From NCBI GenBank assembly GCA_013792075.1, contig VMSR01000105.1, positions 1 through 64,000 of the forward strand: DNA of 64,000 bases, in the 5' to 3' direction. Source of the stretch: Desulfobacula sp. Lineage in GTDB: Bacteria > Desulfobacterota > Desulfobacteria > Desulfobacterales > Desulfobacteraceae. Position numbers and translations under genes: made by a program. Positions 53,624-62,918 of the stretch are shown here, in pieces (positions within the stretch are counted from its first letter, which is position 1; each line of letters starts with the position of its first letter). Below the pieces are notes generated by a model that was not told the origin of the DNA, ran no database searches, and saw nothing but the letters and a program-made list of their open reading frames with translations.

Positions 53624-54742
53624 ATGCCGTTTACAGACCTGGTAAAAGAATTTGAAACCTTTGCGTTTAAAGACTATTTTGAGGCTGTCCGGCCGGGGGA
53701 TGTCCAAAAAACCCTGGACCGGGTTGACGCCCGGACCCCTTTGGGTCGACAGGATTTGCTGACGCTTTTGTCGCCGGCGGCAAAAAATTTTATGGAAGTC
53801 ATGGCCCAAAAAGCCCAGCAGATCACCCGCCAGTATTTTGGGCGGACCATCGGACTTTATGCACCCCTGTATATTTCGGATTTTTGTTCCAATCACTGCA
53901 CCTATTGCGGGTTCAATACCAGCACGGGCTTTAAGCGGACCCAGTTGTCCCTGGAAGAAATAGAAAGGGAAGCGTCTGCCATCTTCGCCATGGGGATCCG
54001 CCATATTCTGGTCCTCACCGGGGAGGCACCGGACAAAACGCCTCTGTCCTATCTGACGGCTGCCATGAAAATTCTGAAAAAATATTTTCCCTCCATTGGC
54101 CTGGAAATGTTTCCCATGGATGAGGATGCCTATGCGGCCCTGACAGCTGCTGGTGCAGATTCTTTAACGGTTTACCAGGAAGTCTATGACCGAAAGATCT
54201 ATGGAGAGGTCCACCCAAGGGGGAGAAAGGCGGATTATGAATATCGGCTTTTGACCCCGGAGCGGGGTGCCAGGGCCGGGTTTCGGGCGGTGAATATCGG
54301 CACCCTCTTCGGCCTGGGAGACCCCATGGGGGAAGCCTTTATAGCCGGGGTCCATGCCAAATACCTGGAGCAGGCCTTTCCCCATGTGGAGGTTTCCTTG
54401 TCCCTGCCCCGGATGACAAAGGCTGCAGGCGGGATTGCGCCGAAAAATTTGTTGTCGGACAAGGGATTCGTCCAGTGTATGCTGGCCTGGCGCCTGTTTA
54501 TGCCCCGGCTTGGCATTACCATTTCCACACGGGAGTCCGCCCCTTTTCGGGATCGGCTTGTTCATCTGGGGGCCACCCGCTTTTCGGCCGGGTCCAGAAC
54601 CGATGTGGGCGGGTATGTTGTCCACACCCAGGACACCACGGTCCAGTTTGAAGTGACCGATACCCGCAGTGTGGAAGCGGTGACCCGGATGATCCAGGAG
54701 AGCGGGTATCAGCCGGTATTTAAAGACTGGGAGATGTTTTAG
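53624..54742 (+). CDS. thiH: 2-iminoacetate synthase (radical SAM)
   Basis: Oxygen-sensitive radical SAM enzyme that splits tyrosine to give dehydroglycine for ThiG and p-cresol. The 372-residue protein has CSNHCTYC (CX3CX2C) near residue 87 and the ThiH-typical LTGEAPDKTP, YQEVYDRKIYGEVHPRG and AGSRTDVGGY. Use of ThiH rather than the oxygen-dependent ThiO suits an anaerobe. It starts two bases after thiG. Confidence 0.95.
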   Translation: MPFTDLVKEFETFAFKDYFEAVRPGDVQKTLDRVDARTPLGRQDLLTLLSPAAKNFMEVMAQKAQQITRQYFGRTIGLYAPLYISDFCSNHCTYCGFNTSTGFKRTQLSLEEIEREASAIFAMGIRHILVLTGEAPDKTPLSYLTAAMKILKKYFPSIGLEMFPMDEDAYAALTAAGADSLTVYQEVYDRKIYGEVHPRGRKADYEYRLLTPERGARAGFRAVNIGTLFGLGDPMGEAFIAGVHAKYLEQAFPHVEVSLSLPRMTKAAGGIAPKNLLSDKGFVQCMLAWRLFMPRLGITISTRESAPFRDRLVHLGATRFSAGSRTDVGGYVVHTQDTTVQFEVTDTRSVEAVTRMIQESGYQPVFKDWEMF

Positions 54743-54743
54743 G

Positions 54744-55283
54744 ATGAAAGTCGGCATAGCCGGCATCGGCGGCATAGGGTCCAATGTGGCCCGGCACCTG
54801 GCCCAGGCAAACCTTCCCTTTCTTAGGATTGTGGATTTTGACCGGGTGGAGGCCTCCAACCTGAACCGCCAGTTTTATTCCCTTGACCAGACGGGCCGGC
54901 TTAAAACCCATTGCCTGAAACAAAATCTATTGAATATTTTCCCAACCATGGTCATAGAGGCTGTTTCCTGGCGTATGGGGCCGGGAGATGCTTCCCGGTT
55001 GTTTGCAGACTGCCATATTGTTGTGGAAGGGTTTGACGATGCGGCATCCAAAAAGATGCTCATTGAAGAGATGGCAGGTTCCGGCAAGCAGGTGGTTTGC
55101 GCCTCGGGCATTGCGGGAGAAAATATGGACGTGGGGGTTAAAAGATTTGGTAATTGTAAGATAGTGGGAGATTTTGTTTCAGACATGGGGGATCTGGCAC
55201 TGTTTGCACCCAAAATTGCCCTGGTGGCTGCCCTGATGGCCGATATCATATTGAAACAGGTGAAGGAGTCAGAAAATGGATAA
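54744..55283 (+). CDS. thiF: ThiS adenylyltransferase, short form
   Basis: Activates ThiS by adenylation of its C-terminus. The 179-residue protein has the nucleotide loop GIGGIGSNVARHLA at the N-terminus, IVDFDRVEASNLNRQFY with the conserved Asp and Arg, and CASGIAGENMD. It is shorter than E. coli ThiF and lacks the C-terminal zinc region, matching the short ThiF variant that accompanies ThiH-type clusters. It starts one base after thiH and overlaps thiE by eight bases. Confidence 0.92.
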   Translation: MKVGIAGIGGIGSNVARHLAQANLPFLRIVDFDRVEASNLNRQFYSLDQTGRLKTHCLKQNLLNIFPTMVIEAVSWRMGPGDASRLFADCHIVVEGFDDAASKKMLIEEMAGSGKQVVCASGIAGENMDVGVKRFGNCKIVGDFVSDMGDLALFAPKIALVAALMADIILKQVKESENG

Positions 55284-55950
55284 TCAAATACGAGGGTCCC
55301 AGGAAAAAGCCAACCGCATTTTTCCCCAAGGTGTTTACGGGATTTTGGGAGAAAAATTTTCCCTTGGCCGCTCCAATGTGGAGACCGCCCGGCTCATGGT
55401 GGAGGGTGGAATCGATATCCTTCAATACAGGGAAAAATCAGATCAGAAGAGCCGGAAAATAATGCTGGAAGAATGCCGGCAGATCCGAAAAATTACCGCA
55501 GATGCCGGGGTTCCCTTTATTGTGAATGATTTTTTGGACATTGCCCTGGCTGTAGGGGCCGACGGCATCCACCAGGGCCAGGATGATCTGCCGGTTCCTG
55601 TGGTGAAAGAACTGGCCGGGGGCATGCTGGTGGGGTGTTCCACCCATACGCCCGCCCAGGCCCGGCGCGCCATGGCAGACGGGGCCGATTATATCGGGGT
55701 GGGACCCATTTTTGCCACCCAGACCAAGGCGGATGTCTGTGATGCCGTGGGGTTTGACTACCTTGAATATGTTGTAAAAAATCATACCATCCCCTTTGTG
55801 GCCATCGGCGGGATCAAGCGCCACAACCTTCGGGAGGTGGTGGCACGGGGGGCTAAAACAATCTGCCTTGTGACCGAAATCATTGGGGCACAAGACATTA
55901 AACAAAGAATAGACGAGATCAAAGCCCTTTTAGGAGAAGCCCATGCATAA
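55276..55950 (+). CDS. thiE: Thiamine-phosphate synthase
   Basis: Couples the pyrimidine (HMP-PP) and thiazole phosphates into thiamine phosphate. The 224-residue TIM-barrel shows [36 protein letters not shown] (quoted to 20), [13 protein letters not shown] and [12 protein letters not shown]. The length is normal. It overlaps thiF and thiC by eight bases each, so the operon is tightly coupled. Confidence 0.96.
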   Translation: MDNQIRGSQEKANRIFPQGVYGILGEKFSLGRSNVETARLMVEGGIDILQYREKSDQKSRKIMLEECRQIRKITADAGVPFIVNDFLDIALAVGADGIHQGQDDLPVPVVKELAGGMLVGCSTHTPAQARRAMADGADYIGVGPIFATQTKADVCDAVGFDYLEYVVKNHTIPFVAIGGIKRHNLREVVARGAKTICLVTEIIGAQDIKQRIDEIKALLGEAHA

Positions 55951-57226
55951 CCCCTATACAACACAGATGGATGCTGCCGGAAAAGGCATCTTTACCTCCC
56001 AGATGGAGCAGGTGCTTGAAAATGAATCCATTTCGAGACAAGCGCTCTTGGACGGGGTTGCCAGTGGCCGTATTGCCATTCCGGCCAATAAAAATCATGT
56101 GGGTCTCAGGGCCGCAGGGGTGGGCGCAGGCCTTAAAACCAAGATCAATGTGAATCTGGGAGTATCAAAGGATGTCTGTTCCTTTGACAGCGAAATGAGC
56201 AAGGCCATGCTGGCACTGGAATACAAGGCAGATGCCATCATGGACCTGAGTGTGTCCGGGGATACCCAGGGTTTTCGAAAACGTCTGGTCAGGGAAGTGC
56301 CGGTGATGATCGGCAGTGTGCCCATTTATGACACCCTGACACGCACGGGCAAACCTACCGAAGAGATCACCCTTGACGATTGGTTTGAGACCGTTGAAAT
56401 CCATGCGGAAAACGGGATTGATTTTGTTACCATCCATGCCGGCCTGACCCGAAAATGCGTGGAAAGCATACGGACCAACCCCAGGCTTTGCGGCATTGTC
56501 AGCCGGGGAGGTGCCATCTTGTTTGAGTGGATGGAAAAAACCGGGAATGAAAATCCCTTTTATGAGTATTTTGACCGGCTCCTTGGTATCTGCCAGCGGC
56601 ATGATGTGTGTATCAGCCTTGGGGACGGCCTGCGTCCGGGTTCCATCATGGATTCAACCGATGCCCCCCAGATCCAGGAGCTGATCACTCTGGGCGAGCT
56701 GACAAAGCGCGCCTGGGCAAAGAAAGTCCAGGTGATGATCGAAGGACCGGGACATGTTCCCCTCCACGAGGTGGAGATGAACATGAAACTCCAGAAAAAG
56801 CTCTGCCACAACGCCCCCTTTTATGTGCTGGGCCCCCTGGATACGGACATTGCACCGGGATACGACCATATTACTTCTGCCATCGGCGGGGCTCTGGCCG
56901 CCATGCATGGGGCGGATTTTCTCTGTTATGTCACCCCGGCCGAGCATTTGCGGCTGCCCAGTATAGAAGATGTCAAGGAAGGCATCATGGCCTCAAAGAT
57001 TGCGGCCCATGCAGGAGACCTTGCCAAGGGCATAGGGGGCGCTGCGGAACTGGATTTTAAAATGAGCCGGGCCAGGGTGGCCCTGGACTGGGAAGGCCAG
57101 TTTGCGGCGGCCATTGATCCGGCCAAGGCCCTTGCCTACCGGGAATCCTCCCAGCCCTCTGAAAAAGGGGTCTGCACCATGTGCGGTGATTTTTGTGCCA
57201 TGAAACGGGTAAAAGACCTTTTATAA
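55943..57226 (+). CDS. thiC: Phosphomethylpyrimidine synthase
   Basis: Radical SAM enzyme rearranging aminoimidazole ribotide to hydroxymethylpyrimidine phosphate. The 427-residue protein is the short form without the N-terminal extension. The C-terminal cluster motif reads CTMCGDFC, with three residues between the second and third Cys instead of the usual four of CX2CX4[15 protein letters not shown] and [16 protein letters not shown] are standard. It is last in the operon. Confidence 0.95.
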   Translation: MHNPYTTQMDAAGKGIFTSQMEQVLENESISRQALLDGVASGRIAIPANKNHVGLRAAGVGAGLKTKINVNLGVSKDVCSFDSEMSKAMLALEYKADAIMDLSVSGDTQGFRKRLVREVPVMIGSVPIYDTLTRTGKPTEEITLDDWFETVEIHAENGIDFVTIHAGLTRKCVESIRTNPRLCGIVSRGGAILFEWMEKTGNENPFYEYFDRLLGICQRHDVCISLGDGLRPGSIMDSTDAPQIQELITLGELTKRAWAKKVQVMIEGPGHVPLHEVEMNMKLQKKLCHNAPFYVLGPLDTDIAPGYDHITSAIGGALAAMHGADFLCYVTPAEHLRLPSIEDVKEGIMASKIAAHAGDLAKGIGGAAELDFKMSRARVALDWEGQFAAAIDPAKALAYRESSQPSEKGVCTMCGDFCAMKRVKDLL

Positions 57227-57258
57227 TTTTTTTTGGCCGGGGAAGGGGCCCTGACTGT

Positions 57259-58611
57259 CTATTCCCCGGCTGTTACCTTGCCTGTTGCCAGGTCAATCAC
57301 AAGATTATTGTCCCGCGGCGCTAGGTCGGTCCACCAGCCGTCTATCAAATCTTCCTGGATCCAGGCTACGAACCTGAGCCAGTATCCAAACCCGGTTGTG
57401 TCAATGGCGGTATCTGGTTTTGTCTCATCTCCTTTAAGATGGGCGGAATAGGCAGAGGCCACCTGGGAGTTGATAAGGGCCTGTTGTTCTTTTGAAACCT
57501 TGTATTTGCCAAGGGCGGTGTTGGCCATTTTTTTGGTTCCTTCAAATACATAGGTGGCTGCATAATCGGCAAACCCCTCCCCAAGGGAGGGAATGGCGGT
57601 GATAAACCGGCTGGAAATGACGGCGCTGGTGTTGCCGCCGGTATTCTTGCCAAGCGCAACCACCCTGTAGGGACAGGGGGCCGTGACCATGGAGCCGGTT
57701 TCAATGTCAAAGATGTCTCCATCCTCTGTTCTTTCCCGGGTCACATCCTGGGCATGGAAATGGCCGGTAAAGACAAGCGTCACCTTGTATCTTGCAAACA
57801 GGGATGCGACCTTTTCACGGTCTGCAACCAGGTAGTCCTCATAGAATTTTTCATTGGCAGGATAGTGCTCCATGATGCCGTGGTGCATGAGGACAATAAC
57901 GGCCTTGTTTTCTTTTTGGGCGGCAATGAGCTGGGTTTGGATCCATTCCAGGGTCTGGTCTGAAAAAGCACCGCCGATAATGGGATGGTGGTTGGGCTGG
58001 TTTTCTTTGTACCGGTTGGAATCAAGGGCCAGCAAGCGCAAGCCTTTTACGGGTTCTGCCACATAACTCAAGGAATCGGGGTCCCGGGCAATGGCGGCCC
58101 CGTACCCCAGGTCCTGGTAGATCTGTTCAAAGGCAGCCGGACCGATGCTGGGCACAGGTTCGGTGATGTCGCCTGCAAACCGGACACTATCGGGGTTGTT
58201 GATATCATGGTTGCCCGGCACCACAAAAATTTGTTTGCCCGATTTTCTAAGGGCCTGGAGGTGGCGGGCCACGCCCTGGTGGCAGATTTTTTCCCCGTCC
58301 TTGGTCAGGTCGCCGGCCACAAGAACAAAATCAGCCGGATCCAGGGCAATTTTTTTTATGGCCGTGCCAATGATTTCATCGCTTAAGACCAGCAGTTTGC
58401 GGTCCTGGTCCAGGTATTTCTGGAAGGCCTTCCCCTTGGCCCCCAGGTCGGTGTCATAGAAATGAAGATCCGAAATTACAATGAACCGGGTGTCAGGATA
58501 GACCGGGCCGGCTGCTGTCTCTGCCAGGGGGGCAATGGGTTTGCTGGTGCTGCATGCCATCAGAACCGTGCAAATGAGCAAGCGCCATGTCCAAGAGAGT
58601 TGTTGTTTCAT
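57259..58611 (-). CDS. Metallophosphoesterase lipoprotein
   Basis: Calcineurin-like phosphoesterase of 450 residues anchored by a lipobox (LMAC at about 17-20). Metal ligands are in order: DLHFYD, GDLTKDGE, GNHD, HHG (LMHHGIMEH) and GHFH. The substrate is unknown. It lies convergent with thiC. Confidence 0.88.
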   Translation of the reverse strand: MKQQLSWTWRLLICTVLMACSTSKPIAPLAETAAGPVYPDTRFIVISDLHFYDTDLGAKGKAFQKYLDQDRKLLVLSDEIIGTAIKKIALDPADFVLVAGDLTKDGEKICHQGVARHLQALRKSGKQIFVVPGNHDINNPDSVRFAGDITEPVPSIGPAAFEQIYQDLGYGAAIARDPDSLSYVAEPVKGLRLLALDSNRYKENQPNHHPIIGGAFSDQTLEWIQTQLIAAQKENKAVIVLMHHGIMEHYPANEKFYEDYLVADREKVASLFARYKVTLVFTGHFHAQDVTRERTEDGDIFDIETGSMVTAPCPYRVVALGKNTGGNTSAVISSRFITAIPSLGEGFADYAATYVFEGTKKMANTALGKYKVSKEQQALINSQVASAYSAHLKGDETKPDTAIDTTGFGYWLRFVAWIQEDLIDGWWTDLAPRDNNLVIDLATGKVTAGE

Positions 58612-58771
58612 CTGATGCCTCCATTTGAAGTTGGCAGTATAACCGATAAACGCAGATCAAAAATTCATTCATAGGAAATAACGGCCGCCAGATCAATAGC
58701 AGATTTATATTTTCCTGCGATCTTCCACAATCCACCCTGATTTCCGGACCATTCTTGTTTAAAGGGAAGGA

Positions 58772-59611
58772 TCAATAGGTCAGAACGGATCCACCGTCAA
58801 AAAGAAGGTCCCCGCCGATGAGGTAGGTGGCATGGCGTGAAAGTCCGAAGAGGATTATATTGGCTACTTCAATGGGGGTCATCATCTCTTTGATTCTGGA
58901 TTTTCCCAGCATGACATTTTCAATGACTTCATCCCGGTTGATCCCTCGCAGCTTTGCCTGGTCTGAGATCTGGTTCAGGGCGAGCCGGGTTTTTACAAAA
59001 CCCGTGCTCACGGTAAAAGACCGGATGCTGCCGTTTCCTTCGGCAGAGATAGACTGGCTCAACCCCCGGAGTCCGAATTTTGTCAGGTTATAGACCGCTT
59101 TGTGTTTGGTACAGATATGGCCGTGGATGGAGGACATGTTGGCAATGACACCGATCTTGTCATCGCTGTTTTCCATATGGGGAATCACCAGTTTGGACAA
59201 CAGGAAGGGTGCTCTGAGCATGAGATTCTGCATGAGATCATAGGTCTCCATGGGAAAGTTTTCGATGCTGTCAATGTGCTGAATCCCTGCAATATTGGCC
59301 AGATATTTTATCTGGCCTAAGGTTGCGGCCTGTGCCACTGCGGCTGCCACAGCATCATCGTCACAGAGGTCTGTTCGGATAAAGGTCATCTTCCCTCCGT
59401 GGGATTCAACCGCCCTGCAGGTTTTTTGCCCCTCTTGTTCATTGATGTCAAGGCCTGCAACCCGGAGCCCGTTTTTGGCGGCTGCAATGGCGGTTGCCCG
59501 TCCAATGCCGCTCCCGGCTCCCGTAACAATGCAGACGTTCTCCGGATTGAAATTCTTGTCTTTAAGGGTCAGAATTTCGTAGGCTAAAATTTCAGGCTCC
59601 TGGATATTCAT
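58772..59611 (-). CDS. Short-chain dehydrogenase/reductase, sigma-54 controlled
   Basis: NAD(P)-dependent oxidoreductase of 279 residues. The Rossmann motif is TGAGSGIGRATA, NIAGIQHIDS corresponds to the NNAG motif with N-I-A-G, and the catalytic Tyr-Lys is in YNLTKFG. The C-terminal GGDLLFDGGSVLTY is typical. The pattern resembles 3-hydroxybutyrate-dehydrogenase-like SDRs, but the substrate is not certain. ATG 59611 has AAGGAGAGG upstream. A -24/-12 promoter lies about 100 bases upstream, and a sigma-54 activator gene diverges from it. Confidence 0.85.
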   Translation of the reverse strand: MNIQEPEILAYEILTLKDKNFNPENVCIVTGAGSGIGRATAIAAAKNGLRVAGLDINEQEGQKTCRAVESHGGKMTFIRTDLCDDDAVAAAVAQAATLGQIKYLANIAGIQHIDSIENFPMETYDLMQNLMLRAPFLLSKLVIPHMENSDDKIGVIANMSSIHGHICTKHKAVYNLTKFGLRGLSQSISAEGNGSIRSFTVSTGFVKTRLALNQISDQAKLRGINRDEVIENVMLGKSRIKEMMTPIEVANIILFGLSRHATYLIGGDLLFDGGSVLTY

Positions 59612-59710
59612 GTCCTCTCCTTTTGGGGTTGCCCCTGTTGTCAGTCGGTTCTTTCTTGTTTTTTTTACGGTCCAGCTTTGGGTCCGAAAGCCGAGCCTGT
59701 TTATAAAAAG

Positions 59711-59726
59711 AGCAACTTTCAGACCA
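59711..59726 (-). promoter_or_regulatory. Sigma-54 (-24/-12) promoter for the SDR gene
   Basis: Read on the minus strand: TGGTCTGAAAGTTGCT, with GG and GC 10 bases apart. It lies about 100 bases before the SDR ATG, next to a divergent sigma-54 activator gene. Confidence 0.6.
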
Positions 59727-59838
59727 TAAACGGGATTTAGAAAATATTTTTCCATAACCCGCTATAATTTAAAGAAAACATCTTTTTTGTCGACTTTGGA
59801 CGAGAAACAAAATATAGGGAATAAGGCGTAGCATAAAA

Positions 59839-59850
59839 TCTACATGTAGA
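59839..59850. promoter_or_regulatory. 12-bp palindrome, candidate activator-binding site
   Basis: TCTACATGTAGA is a perfect palindrome 37 bases before the activator ATG and about 115 bp upstream of the SDR -24/-12 promoter, a usual distance for an enhancer site. Confidence 0.45.
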
Positions 59851-59886
59851 CAGTTTGATACACCAAAGATTTTGGAGGCCATTACA

Positions 59887-61293
59887 ATGACAACAGATCC
59901 AAAGGAGCGGTCGGTACAGGAACTCTTAAAAGAGCTGGAAATGTATCAATTGATTTTTAACAGCATCAACCATGGGGCCACGGTCATAGATCCCCAGGGC
60001 AGGATCACCCATTTGAACGAACCCTATGGCCGGTTCCTGGGAATTGATCCTGAAAAACAGATTGGCAAGCATTGTACCGAAGTTTTTGAAAATACCCGGA
60101 TGCACGTGGTGGCCCGCACGGGAAAAGCGGAGATCAACCAATCCCAGCACATCAACCGCACTGAAATGGTGGTCCAGCGAATTCCCATTAAAAAAGAGGG
60201 ACGCGTGATTGCCGTTTATGGCCAGGTAGTTTTCAGGGATATTTCCGAAGTCCGGGAATTGGCCGGAAAATTGTCCCTGCTGGAATCAAAGGTCAAAGCC
60301 TATGAAAAGGAATTGTTTGATTTAAGATCCACCCGGTACACCTGTGACAGCATTATCGGAAAAAGCCGGGAAATCCGATATCTGAAACAGCAGGCCGGCC
60401 AGGCGGCGGCAAATGATTCCACGGTCATGGTTACCGGAGAGAGCGGCACGGGCAAGGAACTTTTTGCCCAGGCCATCCACCACGGCAGCCGGAGAAGTCT
60501 TTATCCTTTTATCCGGATCAATTGCGCGGCCATTCCAAAGGATTTGCTGGAATCGGAATTGTTCGGGTATGAGGAGGGGGCGTTTACCGGGGCAAAGGCC
60601 AAGGGAAAGCCCGGGAAATTCGAACTGGCAGACAAGGGAACTATTTTTCTGGATGAACTGGGAGACCTGCCCCTGGAGATGCAGCCCAAATTGCTCCGGG
60701 TCCTGGAGGAAAAAGAATTTGAAAGAATCGGGGGTACCCGGGTCATCCGGTCTGATTTCAGAGTGATTTGTGCCACCAACCAGGATCTTGAGGCCCTGAT
60801 CCGGGAAAAAAAATTTCGCAAAGACCTGTTTTATCGCCTCAATGTCATTCCCATTGAAATTCCTCCCTTGCGGGAACGGAGGGAAGACATTCTTCCCATT
60901 GCCAGGCACCTGCTCGAAAAAATGACCCGGGAAGCCGATCTTTTGGAAATAAAGATTGAGCGGTCAGCGGAGCAGGAGTTGCTCAACCATGACTGGCCGG
61001 GGAATGTCAGGGAATTGTCCAATGTGCTGGAGCGGGCCATGTATGCGTCGGAAGACCGGATGATTTACAAGGGAGACCTGCCGTTTTCCATGGCCTTTTC
61101 AGACAAAAAAGTGTTGGAGCCCACCCGGGCAAGCCTTAAAAATGCCCGGACCCAGGCCCAGGTCAAGGCAATCTATCAGGCCCTTGCGAAAACCGGGTAT
61201 AATAAGGTCAAGGCAGCCGGCCTTTTGGGGATTCATCGAACCCTGCTGTATAAAAAAATGAAAGAATATAATATCGGATTAAAACCCAAATGA
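59887..61293 (+). CDS. PAS-domain sigma-54-dependent transcriptional activator
   Basis: The 468-residue regulator has an N-terminal PAS domain (about 15-120) in place of a receiver, so it should sense a ligand directly. The AAA+ domain has Walker A GESGTGKE (184-191), GAFTGA (231-236) and KGTIFLDELGDLP. The C-terminal Fis-type helix-turn-helix is GYNKVKAAGLLGIHRTLLYK. ATG 59887 has GGAGG eight bases upstream. It diverges from the SDR gene, its likely target. The ligand is unknown. Confidence 0.93.
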   Translation: MTTDPKERSVQELLKELEMYQLIFNSINHGATVIDPQGRITHLNEPYGRFLGIDPEKQIGKHCTEVFENTRMHVVARTGKAEINQSQHINRTEMVVQRIPIKKEGRVIAVYGQVVFRDISEVRELAGKLSLLESKVKAYEKELFDLRSTRYTCDSIIGKSREIRYLKQQAGQAAANDSTVMVTGESGTGKELFAQAIHHGSRRSLYPFIRINCAAIPKDLLESELFGYEEGAFTGAKAKGKPGKFELADKGTIFLDELGDLPLEMQPKLLRVLEEKEFERIGGTRVIRSDFRVICATNQDLEALIREKKFRKDLFYRLNVIPIEIPPLRERREDILPIARHLLEKMTREADLLEIKIERSAEQELLNHDWPGNVRELSNVLERAMYASEDRMIYKGDLPFSMAFSDKKVLEPTRASLKNARTQAQVKAIYQALAKTGYNKVKAAGLLGIHRTLLYKKMKEYNIGLKPK

Positions 61294-61297
61294 CGAT

Positions 61298-61329
61298 TTC
61301 CCTGCCAGGAAATGATGCCTGGCAGGGAA
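61298..61329. terminator. Bidirectional terminator hairpin
   Basis: TTCCCTGCCAGG and its exact complement flank an 8-base loop between two convergent genes, six bases past the activator stop. No strong T run follows. Confidence 0.7.
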
Positions 61330-61336
61330 GGGATGG

Positions 61337-61519
61337 TTATCCCGCATCATAGGTGCAGGAGGTAAAATCAATTTCTTCCCCGCATTTGCTGCATTTGTGT
61401 TTTTTTTCAAATTCATCGGAGAAAATTTCCTTTGGCGTATCACATTTGGGGCATTTGCAGGTAAAGGACTTCAGGTTCTTAAAATTTTCAAAACCCGGAC
61501 AATGTTTGGGTGTACTCAT
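61337..61519 (-). CDS. Small zinc-ribbon protein
   Basis: The 60-residue protein has two CXXC pairs: CKCPKC (with an extra Cys) and CSKC, about 17 residues apart, which suits a zinc ribbon or rubredoxin-like knuckle. A further pair of Cys is in the first and last residues (KHCPGF, TSCTY). No function is known. The start is ATG 61519, with AAGGAGA upstream. It converges with the sigma-54 activator. Confidence 0.78.
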   Translation of the reverse strand: MSTPKHCPGFENFKNLKSFTCKCPKCDTPKEIFSDEFEKKHKCSKCGEEIDFTSCTYDAG

Positions 61520-61734
61520 GGGGTATCTCCTTATGCTTGTCGGTTGATATGCACGGACACAGGACCGCAATGGCCGATTAATAACGATTGCGCACCTGGT
61601 GACAAATGGGAATAATCAGTGAATTTTTCCCATATCCATGTCTATCAAATCCAGGGGGATTGTCAATACCCGGTTTTTTATGTGCAGACCACAGGTTCCA
61701 TAAGCGACACAAAGACAATGGGTTCCCCCGAATC

Positions 61735-62727
61735 TCACCCCATGTCCACCAGGGTTCTCCCCCGCAGCTGTCCCTTGAGAATTTTCTCGATGCCGGGGCT
61801 TAAATCATCCAGACCAATCCGAGAGCACAGGTTTTCCAGCTGGTCGGGTTTCCAGGCGGCGGAAAGATTTTTCCAGAGGGTTTGCCGCAACGGCATGGGG
61901 CAATGCTGGGAGTCAATACCGATCAAAGAGACCCCCCTTAAAATAAAGGGAAAGACATTGATGGGCAGGTCCGGGGAGGCGACATTGCCGCAGCAGGTGA
62001 CGATTCCCCAGGACCCGGTGGATTTGATGGCCGTGGCCAGGATCTCGCCGCCCACCGTATCAACAACACCTGCCCATCTGGGTTTCAGAACAGGGGGAGC
62101 GGTTTTTTCAAGAAAAATTTTTCGGGAAATGATTTCTTTTACCCCCAGGCTTTTCAGGAATCCGTCATCCGGCTTTCCGGATACCGCATCCACGCTATAT
62201 CCCAGCTTGACCAGGATGGCGCAGGCAAGGGAGCCCACCCCGCCGGTGGCGCCGGTCACGAGAATCGGCCCCTGGTCCGGGGTAACGCCTGAAATCAATC
62301 GTTCAACGGACATGGCGGCCGTAAACCCGGCCGTGCCAAGGATCATGCTCTGTTCCAGGCTTAGATTTTGGGGCAGGGGAACCACCCAGTCGCCGGGGAC
62401 GCGGATATACTGGCCAAAACCGCCCGGGGTATTCATGCCCAGGTCATAGGAGGTCACAATAACAGGATCTCCAGGTTTAAATTCTTTTGCCCGGCTGTGT
62501 TCCACAATGCCGGCTGCATCAATGCCCGGTGTGTGGGGATATTGCCGTGTAACCCCCCGATTGCCCGAGGCAGACAAGGCATCCTTGTAGTTCAGGGAAG
62601 AATAGCGCACCCGGACAAGGACATCTCCCTGGGGCAGATCGTCGGTACAGGCTTCCCCCACGGTATGGACAAAGGTTTTTTCATGGGTTTCTTCTACAAT
62701 AAAGGCCTTGTATTTTAGGTTTTCCAT
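61735..62727 (-). CDS. YhdH/YhfP (AcuI-type) quinone oxidoreductase family protein
   Basis: Zinc-free medium-chain NADPH-dependent reductase of 330 residues. The N-terminal SSLNYKDALSASGNRGVTRQ is characteristic of the AcuI/YhdH group, and LVTGATGGVGSLACAILVKL is the cofactor loop. AcuI reduces acryloyl-CoA; whether this one does is unknown. ATG 62727 has GGAGGG upstream. It lies next to a sensor kinase gene that runs the other way. Confidence 0.9.
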   Translation of the reverse strand: MENLKYKAFIVEETHEKTFVHTVGEACTDDLPQGDVLVRVRYSSLNYKDALSASGNRGVTRQYPHTPGIDAAGIVEHSRAKEFKPGDPVIVTSYDLGMNTPGGFGQYIRVPGDWVVPLPQNLSLEQSMILGTAGFTAAMSVERLISGVTPDQGPILVTGATGGVGSLACAILVKLGYSVDAVSGKPDDGFLKSLGVKEIISRKIFLEKTAPPVLKPRWAGVVDTVGGEILATAIKSTGSWGIVTCCGNVASPDLPINVFPFILRGVSLIGIDSQHCPMPLRQTLWKNLSAAWKPDQLENLCSRIGLDDLSPGIEKILKGQLRGRTLVDMG

Positions 62728-62918
62728 GGGACCCTCCAAAAAATCGTAAATTTATGATACCCATCCATAGTATGGGAGGCAGGAGAAGTCAATACGGACA
62801 ACCGGGAGGAGAGGGACATCACAAGTATATTGGGTCCCGGGCAAATCCCTTCTTTTAAAACCCTGAATTATCTGTTAAAGGAGATAAACTTGAGAAAAAT
62901 CCAATAAAAGACCCTGAC

